From NCBI GenBank assembly GCA_030433225.1, contig JAUIMD010000166.1:1-5437 (forward strand): a stretch of DNA of 5,437 bases. Direction: 5' to 3'. Below the pieces are notes generated by a model. It ran no database searches and was not told the DNA's origin. It saw only the letters and a program-made list of their open reading frames with translations. The position numbers were made by a program, and so were the translations under genes. Below, piece after piece: positions 1 through 5,437 of this stretch; position 1 is the first letter of the stretch, and every line of letters starts with the position of its first letter. The stretch comes from Bacteroidia bacterium. GTDB lineage: Bacteria; Bacteroidota; Bacteroidia; Bacteroidales; UBA5342.

Positions 1-1
1 G

Positions 2-1408
2 TTTGCCTTTGTAATGGTTGGCAATACTTCCATCTTTTTTAATATGCGGCAGGTAAAGCAAAAGCAATATTCCACCATACGGGATAAAAGCCGAAGCGTA
101 ATGATGTTTCTGGACCAGTACATTGGAGAATTGCCTACCCTCGAAGGCGTAGATCAACACTACCTGATGGATTTGCTGCAAAACATTTCCAGCGGTTTGT
201 CACTGGATGTAAACCTGTATTCGCTGGATGGATACCTGCTCTCCTCATCGCGCCCGCTGATTTACAATTACAATATTATTGGTAAACGCATGTCGGCCGA
301 AGCATTTAAGTTGCTGCATTACAACAATTCAAACATGGTAATTGTAAATGAGCAGTTTGGTAACCTGAAGTACCTGGCTGCTTACTTTATGATTTACAAT
401 TGGGAGAATGAATTGATTGGTTATGTGAATGTTCCCTTCTTTATCAGCAGTGACGAACTGGCCTCCGAAACATCCAATTTTATTGTAGTAATGATCAACA
501 TTTACCTGATATTTGTACTGGCAGCGTTGTTTATAACGGTAATTTTAATTCGCAACCTCACCAAACCCCTGCGCCTCATTCAAAACAAATTATCGGGCAT
601 TCGGCTGGAAGGAAAAAACGAACGCATAGAATATGGACAGAACGATGAAATTGGTGACCTGGTAAAGGAATACAACCGCATGGTGGAAGAGCTTACCCGA
701 AGTGCAGAACAGTTGGCTGTAAATCAACGAAAGCTGGCCTGGCGCGAAATGGCGCGGCAAATTGCGCACGAAATAAAAAATCCGCTTACCCCCATGAAAC
801 TTAACCTGCAATTGTTGCAACGGGCAAAGGCATCGGGAAGCGAAGATTTTGACGCCATACTGCATAAAACGGCCAATTCCATTATTGAACAAATCGATAA
901 CCTGTCGCGCATTGCCACCGAGTTTTCGAATTTTGCCAAAATGCCCGAAGCCCTTCCTGAAAAAATAAATGTGCTGGAGCCCTTACAGGATGCGGTACAG
1001 TTGTTTAAAAATTCCACCCATGCCCACATACACCTCCACGTAAATACCCATGAGCAAAGCTGGATTTATGCCGACAGAAAGCAGTTGCTGCAGGTATTTA
1101 ATAATTTGATAAAAAACGCCATTCAGGCTATTCCGCATAACCAAAAAGGGAAGGTGGATGTAGTGCTGGACGATGGACCCGAAACGGTAACCGTATCCAT
1201 AAAGGACAATGGAAAGGGCATGGATGAAACCATTCAGGATCGTTTATTTGAGCCGAGCTTTACCACCAAAAGCAGTGGTATGGGGCTGGGCCTGAGTATT
1301 GTAAAAAATATTGTGCTGCTGGCAAATGGAAAAATTTGGTTTACCACGGGCCAGGCAGGAACAACCTTTTTTGTGGAACTACCAAAACTGAAGGATGGAA
1401 CGCAGTGA
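2..1408 (+). CDS. Membrane sensor histidine kinase, NtrY-like (5' end outside window)
   Basis: This is a two-component sensor kinase that should autophosphorylate on a histidine and pass the phosphate to an unidentified response regulator. The frame stays open to the left edge, with FAFV encoded just before the first ATG (base 14), so the protein is probably truncated and that ATG is internal. Numbering from that Met, residues about 5-155 look like an extracytoplasmic sensor region, perhaps Cache/PAS-like. Residues 156-179 form a clear transmembrane helix. A HAMP linker follows (about 180-233, beginning RNLTKPL). The H-box REMARQIAHEIKNPLTP carries the phospho-acceptor His252. The ATPase domain shows the N-box (NNLIKNAIQ, Asn364/Asn368), G1 DNGKGM (Asp398), the F-box FEPSFTTK and G2 GMGLGLS (about 422-427). 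The H-box and FTTK wording match NtrY-type kinases. No response regulator lies in the window. The gene overlaps the next one by 14 bases. The signal sensed is unknown. Confidence 0.93.
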   Translation, partial: FAFVMVGNTSIFFNMRQVKQKQYSTIRDKSRSVMMFLDQYIGELPTLEGVDQHYLMDLLQNISSGLSLDVNLYSLDGYLLSSSRPLIYNYNIIGKRMSAEAFKLLHYNNSNMVIVNEQFGNLKYLAAYFMIYNWENELIGYVNVPFFISSDELASETSNFIVVMINIYLIFVLAALFITVILIRNLTKPLRLIQNKLSGIRLEGKNERIEYGQNDEIGDLVKEYNRMVEELTRSAEQLAVNQRKLAWREMARQIAHEIKNPLTPMKLNLQLLQRAKASGSEDFDAILHKTANSIIEQIDNLSRIATEFSNFAKMPEALPEKINVLEPLQDAVQLFKNSTHAHIHLHVNTHEQSWIYADRKQLLQVFNNLIKNAIQAIPHNQKGKVDVVLDDGPETVTVSIKDNGKGMDETIQDRLFEPSFTTKSSGMGLGLSIVKNIVLLANGKIWFTTGQAGTTFFVELPKLKDGTQ

Positions 1409-2192
1409 AGTGAAAATAACGGTTTTAAACGATAACCGACCCGGGCGAAAATTGCTGGCCGAACACGGTTTATCCTACCTGGTGGAGGCAGATGGTAAAC
1501 GCATTTTGTTGGATACGGGTGCATCGGATGTGTTTTTGAAAAATGCCGCTGCACTGGGCATTGATTTGGAGCATTTGGATGCAGTGGTGCTGAGCCACGG
1601 GCATTGGGACCATGGGGATGGGTTAAAACACCTGAAAGGACTGCCGTTGATTGCGCACCCCGATTGCTTTAAAAAACGCTACCATAAAAACCGCAACAGG
1701 CATTACGTTGGGTTAGCGCTAAATAAAGCGCAGGTGCAGCAGCGCTTTTCGGTGCAACTCTCGCGCAAGCCGGTATGGATTTCAGAAAAAATTGTGTTTT
1801 TGGGCGAAATTCCCAAAACCAACAATTTTGAAGCGCAGAATACCGCATTTGAAGATGAAAACGGCGCAGATGATTTTATTCCTGACGATTCTGGATTGGC
1901 GATTCAAACCGCCCGGGGGCTGGTGGTACTATCAGGTTGTGCCCATGCAGGAATTTGCAATACCTTGGCGCATGCACAAAACCTGACCGGAGAAAACAAA
2001 ATATGGGCGGTTATGGGCGGCTTCCATCTAAAAAAATCTGATGCCCTCACCACAAATACTGTCTACTATATCAAACAATTACATATTGGCCATGTTATAC
2101 CTACGCATTGCACCGAGTTACCTGCACTGGCACGTTTTTTTGACGCATTTGGCAGTACACAGGTAGCAACCGGCGATTGTGTTGAATTATAA
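1395..2192 (+). CDS. Metallo-beta-lactamase-fold hydrolase, COG1237 type
   Basis: This is a 265-residue, probably cytoplasmic, metal-dependent hydrolase with no signal peptide. An early strand ends in LLDTGAS (Asp40). The metal-binding motif SHGHWDH gives His68, His70, Asp72 and His73. Further ligands are likely His184 in GCAHAGICNTL, His211 in GGFHL and His238 in PTHCTE. The GC(A/S)HAGI and GGFHL motifs place it in the COG1237 group. Members of this group are often labelled 7,8-dihydropterin-6-methyl-4-(ribofuranosyl)aminobenzene-5'-phosphate synthase, a methanopterin-related name that probably does not apply in this organism. The true substrate is unknown. The ATG at 1395 lies inside the end of the kinase gene. 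A GTG at 1410, one base after the kinase stop, would give VKITVLNDN as the start and also fits the family's usual N-terminus. The overlap suggests cotranscription and translational coupling with the kinase. Confidence 0.88.
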   Translation: MERSEVKITVLNDNRPGRKLLAEHGLSYLVEADGKRILLDTGASDVFLKNAAALGIDLEHLDAVVLSHGHWDHGDGLKHLKGLPLIAHPDCFKKRYHKNRNRHYVGLALNKAQVQQRFSVQLSRKPVWISEKIVFLGEIPKTNNFEAQNTAFEDENGADDFIPDDSGLAIQTARGLVVLSGCAHAGICNTLAHAQNLTGENKIWAVMGGFHLKKSDALTTNTVYYIKQLHIGHVIPTHCTELPALARFFDAFGSTQVATGDCVEL

Positions 2193-2221
2193 ACAAGGCT
2201 TTTTTACATTAAATAGTTCGT

Positions 2222-2761
2222 ATGGTACTGGTTCATTTTGCCGAGGGATTTGAAGAAATTGAAGCCCTGGCAACGGTTGATATTCTTAGAAGAGCAGATA
2301 TTGAAACACACATGGTTTCGGTTACTGAGCGCCTGGAGGTAAAAGGTGCGCACAACATAAGTGTGGTAACCGATGTGTTGCTGGAAGATGCCCCGTACGC
2401 TAAAGCAGAAATGCTGGTGCTGCCCGGCGGAATGCCCGGTACGCAACACCTTGAACAGCACATTGTGTTAAAACAAAAAGTGAAAGAGTTTGCCAAACAT
2501 AAAAGGGTGGCCGCCATTTGTGCTGCTCCCCGCATTTTGGGAAAAATGGATTTGCTGCATGGCAAAAAAGCCGTTTGCTATCCCGGAAATGAGGAATTTT
2601 TAAAAGGTGCGGAAGTGCTGCGGGTGGATGCCATTACCGATGGCAATATTACCACAGGACGGGGTGCAGGGCCGGTAAATGCATTTGCGCTGGAAATTGT
2701 GCGGGTGCTAAAAGGGGAAGAAAAAGCCCGCGAAGTGGCGCAAAAAATATTGTTGCATTAA
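2222..2761 (+). CDS. DJ-1/PfpI family protein (YajL-like)
   Basis: This 179-residue protein is a full-length single-domain member of the DJ-1/YajL group of the class I glutamine amidotransferase-like superfamily. The nucleophile-elbow cysteine is Cys100 in AAICAAP. Its partner acidic residue is Glu14 in GFEEIEAL, matching Glu18 of human DJ-1. The PGG loop is at 68-70, and GRGAGP at 146-151 matches the SRGPG segment of DJ-1. The position equivalent to DJ-1 His126 appears to be Tyr120 (CYPG). Such proteins have been described as oxidative-stress sensors, chaperones or deglycases/glyoxalases, and the exact activity is disputed. The ATG at 2222 is the only usable start, because an in-frame TAA lies at 2210-2212. 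No Shine-Dalgarno sequence is visible. It follows the hydrolase by 29 bases and ends one base before ruvX, so it is probably cotranscribed with ruvX and def. Confidence 0.92.
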   Translation: MVLVHFAEGFEEIEALATVDILRRADIETHMVSVTERLEVKGAHNISVVTDVLLEDAPYAKAEMLVLPGGMPGTQHLEQHIVLKQKVKEFAKHKRVAAICAAPRILGKMDLLHGKKAVCYPGNEEFLKGAEVLRVDAITDGNITTGRGAGPVNAFALEIVRVLKGEEKAREVAQKILLH

Positions 2762-2762
2762 C

Positions 2763-3188
2763 ATGGCACGCATTCTATCCATTGATTACGGAACAAAACG
2801 CATTGGCCTGGCAGTGACCGATCCCATGCAGATTATTGCCAATGGCCTGGATACCGTTCACATCAAAGACCTGCATGCCTATTTGAAAAATTACCTGACC
2901 AAAGAAAAAGTGGAAACCATTGTGTTGGGATGGCCCAAAAACCTGGATAATTCCGATTCAGCATCTTTAAAATATGTGCAGGAATTTTACCATTGGCTAT
3001 TAAAAAACTTTCCCGATATTCCGGTGTTTAAAATGGATGAACGTTTTACCTCCGTTTTAGCCCAAAAGGCGATTTTAGAAAGTGGAATTGGCAAAAAAGC
3101 AAGACAGAATAAGGGGTTGGTGGATAAAGTGAGTGCTACCATTCTCCTGCAAAATTATCTCGATTCAAAACGAATGAATACATTATGA
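2763..3188 (+). CDS. ruvX: RuvX/YqgF family Holliday junction resolvase-like nuclease
   Basis: This 141-residue protein has the usual length for the YqgF/RuvX family, an RNase H-like fold. Homologues have been linked both to Holliday-junction resolution and to 16S rRNA 5'-end processing; which role applies here cannot be read from sequence. The N-terminal strand SIDYGTKRIGLAVTD carries the first catalytic Asp (Asp8). VLGWPKNLD (54-62) is the family's conserved loop (usually GLP/GWP). MDERFTS supplies Glu93, and LVDKVSA supplies the last catalytic Asp (Asp121), so the acidic triad is intact. The start lies one base after the stop of the DJ-1 gene, with no Shine-Dalgarno sequence, and its TGA overlaps the def ATG. 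A ruvX-def pairing is common in Bacteroidota, which supports a housekeeping operon. Confidence 0.95.
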   Translation: MARILSIDYGTKRIGLAVTDPMQIIANGLDTVHIKDLHAYLKNYLTKEKVETIVLGWPKNLDNSDSASLKYVQEFYHWLLKNFPDIPVFKMDERFTSVLAQKAILESGIGKKARQNKGLVDKVSATILLQNYLDSKRMNTL

Positions 3189-3733
3189 TATTACCAGTAA
3201 CAGTTTACGGAAACCCTGTGTTGCGCAAAGTGGCGCAGGATATTACCCCCGAATATGAAGGCCTGGCAGACCTCATTAAAAACATGTTTGATACCATGTA
3301 TTTTGCCGAAGGTATTGGTTTGGCAGCACCTCAGGTAGGCAAACCCATACGTATTTTTATGATGGATTTGTCGCCGTTGGCCGAAGAGTTTCCCGAATAC
3401 CAGGACTTTAAAAAAGTATTTATCAATGCTCAAATTCTGGAGCGCTCCGGAGAACCGGTATCCGATGAAGAGGGGTGTTTGAGCCTGCCGGGCATACGTG
3501 AAAAGGTGGAACGGCCTGATAAAATTCGCATTACCTATGTCGATGAAAACTTTGTGAAGTACGATGAAGTTTATGAAGGGTGGGCAGCCCGTGTTATTCA
3601 GCACGAGTATGATCACATTGACGGCAAACTGTTTATCGATTACATTTCGCCGTTGCGCCGCCGCCTGCTAAAAGGGCGCCTTACTGCCATTTCAAAAGGG
3701 AAAGTAGAGGCCAAATACCGCATTCGAACTTAG
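3185..3733 (+). CDS. def: Peptide deformylase
   Basis: This cytoplasmic metalloenzyme removes the formyl group from the N-terminal methionine of new proteins. The 182-residue product has all three family motifs in order. Motif 1 is GIGLAAPQVG (43-52, with Gln50). Motif 2 is EGCLSLPG (96-103, with the metal ligand Cys98). Motif 3 is QHEYDH (139-144, with metal ligands His140 and His144 and catalytic Glu141). The length and intact active site argue for a working enzyme. The ATG shares bases with the ruvX stop (ATGA at 3185-3188), so translation is probably coupled by re-initiation; no Shine-Dalgarno sequence is seen. No methionyl-tRNA formyltransferase gene (fmt) is in the window, unlike the def-fmt arrangement of many other bacteria. 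Confidence 0.97.
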   Translation: MILPVTVYGNPVLRKVAQDITPEYEGLADLIKNMFDTMYFAEGIGLAAPQVGKPIRIFMMDLSPLAEEFPEYQDFKKVFINAQILERSGEPVSDEEGCLSLPGIREKVERPDKIRITYVDENFVKYDEVYEGWAARVIQHEYDHIDGKLFIDYISPLRRRLLKGRLTAISKGKVEAKYRIRT

Positions 3734-3757
3734 TTTTACGCATTAAATAACAATACC

Positions 3758-4333
3758 ATGTCATTAACATTTTCTAGAATGTTCCCGTTAGGAGAAAAAG
3801 CACCTGACTTCTCTTTGCTGGAACCCCTAAGCGGAAAAACAGTTTCATTAAACGATGTTGCATCCAATGAAAACGGAACGGTTGTGATGTTTATCTGCAA
3901 CCATTGCCCGTATGTAAAACATATTAAAACCACGCTGGCCGCTTTTGCGAAGGAATTTCAGGCAAAGGGCTTTTCTTTTGTGGCCATTAGTTCAAACGAT
4001 GCGGATGCATTTCCGGCCGATGGACCCGACGCCATGAAAACCGATGCAGAAGAACTGGGGTACACCTTTCCGTATTTATTTGACGAAACTCAACGGGTGG
4101 CAAAAGCTTACATGGCCGCATGTACCCCCGATTTTTACGTGTTTAATACCGATTTAAAGTGCGTGTACCGTGGTCGGTTTGATGAATCGAATCATAAAAA
4201 CGGAGTTGCCTCCACCGGAAAAGATTTGCGTGTAGTGTTGGAAACCATTGCAAAAGGTGAAGATTTAAACGCTGAGCAACACCCAAGTGCAGGGTGCAAT
4301 ATTAAATGGAAACCGGGAGTGAGTCCCTTTTAA
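3758..4333 (+). CDS. Thioredoxin-fold peroxiredoxin-like protein (AhpC/TSA family)
   Basis: This 191-residue protein belongs to the redoxin/AhpC-TSA superfamily, in the subgroup usually annotated 'thioredoxin family protein' with an FxCNHCPYVKH signature. The N-terminal MFPLGEKAPDFSL is the standard peroxiredoxin-like opening. The redox centre is Cys47-Asn-His-Cys50. A cis-proline loop follows at Cys122-Thr-Pro124 (TPDFYVF). A distinctive C-terminal tail, AGCNIKWKPG, contains Cys180. There is no signal peptide or lipobox, so it should be cytoplasmic. It is probably a thiol-disulfide oxidoreductase or peroxidase, but the substrate is unknown and the subgroup is poorly characterised. ATG 3758 is preferred over the Met at residue 8, because family members generally carry several residues before the M-PLG segment. 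It lies 24 bases after def with no Shine-Dalgarno sequence, and it is the last gene before the terminator. Confidence 0.9.
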   Translation: MSLTFSRMFPLGEKAPDFSLLEPLSGKTVSLNDVASNENGTVVMFICNHCPYVKHIKTTLAAFAKEFQAKGFSFVAISSNDADAFPADGPDAMKTDAEELGYTFPYLFDETQRVAKAYMAACTPDFYVFNTDLKCVYRGRFDESNHKNGVASTGKDLRVVLETIAKGEDLNAEQHPSAGCNIKWKPGVSPF

Positions 4334-4356
4334 AGCATGCTATACAACTGATAAAT

Positions 4357-4382
4357 AAAAAAGCCCTGAAAAGGGCTTTTTT
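4357..4382. terminator. Bidirectional intrinsic terminator between convergent genes
   Basis: A perfect 11-bp stem pairs AAAAAAGCCCT (4357-4367) with AGGGCTTTTTT (4372-4382) around a GAAA loop (4368-4371). The GC core is followed by a T-run on the plus strand and, because the left arm is A-rich, by an equal T-run on the minus strand. It can therefore end both the plus-strand operon, 23 bases after the thioredoxin-like gene's stop, and the minus-strand PLP-enzyme gene, whose stop codon is one base away. Confidence 0.9.
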
Positions 4383-4383
4383 A

Positions 4384-5437
4384 TTAGGCCATGGCCTGTT
4401 TTAAGTCATCTATTAAATCTTCCACATCTTCAATCCCAACCGAGAAGCGAATGAGGCGGTCACTGATTCCCTGCAACGCTTTTTGTTCTTCGGTATGTTC
4501 GGTATAAATGGTGGATGCCGGGTGAATAATCAACGATTTATTGTCGTTGAGGTTGGTAGCCCGGCGAATAATTTTAAGCTTGTTTAAAAATGCCATACAC
4601 GCTTCTTTTGACTCCAGCTCAAAAGAAAGAATCGCTCCCTGGCGCGCTCCAAACTGTTTGTTGGCAATGGCATGCGAAGGGGAGGAGGCCAGCCCCGAAT
4701 AATTTACGGTAAGCACCTGCGCTTGCTCATTCAGCCACTCCGCTACTATTTTGGTATTTTCGCAGGCCCGGTTTACCCGCAATTCAAAACTTTCCAGACC
4801 AAGGCTTTGCAGGTAGGCGTTATTGGGCGACATACAGGCGCCAAAGTTGCGGAATATCTCTTTTCGTAACTTCGAAATCACGGCATTTTTCTGGTACCGT
4901 TCCACTTCGGGTTTTAATTTTTCCAATTGGCTCCAATCGTAGGTGCCATGGTCAATAAATAAGCCCCCAACGGCTGTTGCACCACCGGATATAAATTTGG
5001 TGCTGGATATGATTTCGATGTTTACCCCGTGTTGTTTAGCATCAAACACCATTAATGGTGTCATGGTGGTATCAGCTACCAATACCAGGTTGTGCTCCTG
5101 TGCTATGCTTGCCAAAGCCGCAATATCGGCCACTTCGCACAATGGATTGGAAATGGTTTCCACAAAAATGGCCCTGGTGCGGGGCGTAATGTGTTTTTCA
5201 ATTTCACTGCGGTTTTTTAAGTCCACAAATTGAAATTCCATGCCCAGTGAGGGGAGGGTCTTATTGAATAGCCCGAAGGTGTTTCCAAACAAACGCGAGG
5301 AAGTGATAACGTTGTTACCCGGCTCCAGTAATGCCAAAAAGGTATTGCTGATTGCCGCCATACCCGACGAGAGCGCAATAACGCCGTGGGCACCGGTGGC
5401 TTGTTGGATCATTTGCTCCAGGTGTGTTACGGTGGGG
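4384..5437 (-). CDS. Cys/Met-metabolism PLP enzyme, probable O-acetylhomoserine or O-succinylhomoserine sulfhydrylase (N-terminus outside window)
   Basis: This is a fold-type I PLP enzyme of the trans-sulfuration family. It probably makes homocysteine from an activated homoserine plus sulfide for methionine synthesis. The frame runs to the right edge with PTVTHLEQ encoded before the ATG at 5412. PTxxxLE is a conserved internal motif of the family, so that ATG is not the start and roughly 60 residues are missing. Numbered from that Met, SSGMAA (15-20) is the cofactor phosphate loop. ETISNP (85-90) is the conserved segment before the PLP site. Asp114 in ADTTMTP should contact the pyridine nitrogen. 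Lys139 in SSTKFISGG is the Schiff-base lysine. The C-terminus has HPAST and the closing RFSVGIEDVEDLI. The HPAST and SVGIED wording favours a MetY/MetZ-like sulfhydrylase over a cystathionine or methionine gamma-lyase, but sequence alone does not fix the acyl donor. It converges on the plus-strand operon and shares its terminator. Confidence 0.88.
   Translation of the reverse strand, partial: PTVTHLEQMIQQATGAHGVIALSSGMAAISNTFLALLEPGNNVITSSRLFGNTFGLFNKTLPSLGMEFQFVDLKNRSEIEKHITPRTRAIFVETISNPLCEVADIAALASIAQEHNLVLVADTTMTPLMVFDAKQHGVNIEIISSTKFISGGATAVGGLFIDHGTYDWSQLEKLKPEVERYQKNAVISKLRKEIFRNFGACMSPNNAYLQSLGLESFELRVNRACENTKIVAEWLNEQAQVLTVNYSGLASSPSHAIANKQFGARQGAILSFELESKEACMAFLNKLKIIRRATNLNDNKSLIIHPASTIYTEHTEEQKALQGISDRLIRFSVGIEDVEDLIDDLKQAMA

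Noticed and set aside
590..1029. Two minus-strand open frames (about 100 codons each) opposite the kinase gene
   Set aside because: They lie antisense to the well-supported kinase H-box region, encode no recognisable motif, and overlap each other in different frames.
2193..2221. Possible promoter in the gap before the DJ-1 gene
   Set aside because: AT-rich, but I find no match to the Bacteroidota -7 element TAnnTTTG with a -33 TTG, and no terminator hairpin in the 29 bases.
3191..3616. Minus-strand open frame of 141 codons opposite def
   Set aside because: It is entirely antisense to a clear peptide deformylase, has biased composition and no motifs; it is a shadow of the real gene.
3731..3757. 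Weak TAGTTTTA match to the Bacteroidota -7 element before the thioredoxin-like gene
   Set aside because: The last base of TAnnTTTG is wrong, no TTG sits at the right distance upstream, and the leader would be very short; read-through from def is simpler.
4672..5233. Plus-strand open frames opposite the PLP enzyme
   Set aside because: They are antisense to the conserved PLP-binding region and have no recognisable domain.
1..5437. Search for mobile elements, CRISPR repeats, tRNA/rRNA, toxin-antitoxin or defence genes
   Set aside because: No repeat array, inverted repeats other than the terminator, integrase/transposase motif or RNA gene was seen; every gene fits a known housekeeping or metabolic family.

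Overview
The window reads as a gene-dense stretch of a Bacteroidota chromosome. The reasons are the absence of usable Shine-Dalgarno sequences before most starts, the typical ruvX-def neighbourhood, an NtrY-like histidine kinase, and a sulfhydrylase with the SSTKFISGG lysine motif I associate with this phylum. This assignment rests on protein flavour and gene layout; no rRNA or other marker is present, so the order or genus cannot be named. Almost all of the sequence is coding, and no stretch over about 50 bases lacks a gene.

Layout: six genes run on the plus strand and one on the minus strand. (1) The 3' part of a membrane sensor histidine kinase enters from the left edge. (2) A COG1237-type metallo-beta-lactamase-fold hydrolase overlaps its end by 14 bases. 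(3) After a 29-base gap comes a DJ-1/PfpI family protein. (4) ruvX follows one base later. (5) def (peptide deformylase) overlaps ruvX by 4 bases (ATGA). (6) After 24 bases comes a thioredoxin-fold, peroxiredoxin-like protein. A GAAA-loop hairpin with T-runs on both strands closes this group. It also ends the converging minus-strand gene (7), a Cys/Met-metabolism PLP enzyme (homocysteine-forming sulfhydrylase type), which is cut by the right edge.

The overlaps and short gaps suggest that genes 1-6 are transcribed as one or two units with no obvious internal promoter or terminator. The shared theme is housekeeping and protein or metabolite quality control: N-terminal maturation of nascent proteins (def), Holliday-junction or rRNA-related nuclease function (ruvX), damage or redox functions (DJ-1, thioredoxin-like), and sulfur amino acid synthesis on the other strand. 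I found no phage, transposon, CRISPR, toxin-antitoxin or obviously new defence system. The points of interest are modest: an orphan kinase fused by overlap to an uncharacterised hydrolase, active-site variations, and the compact two-way terminator.
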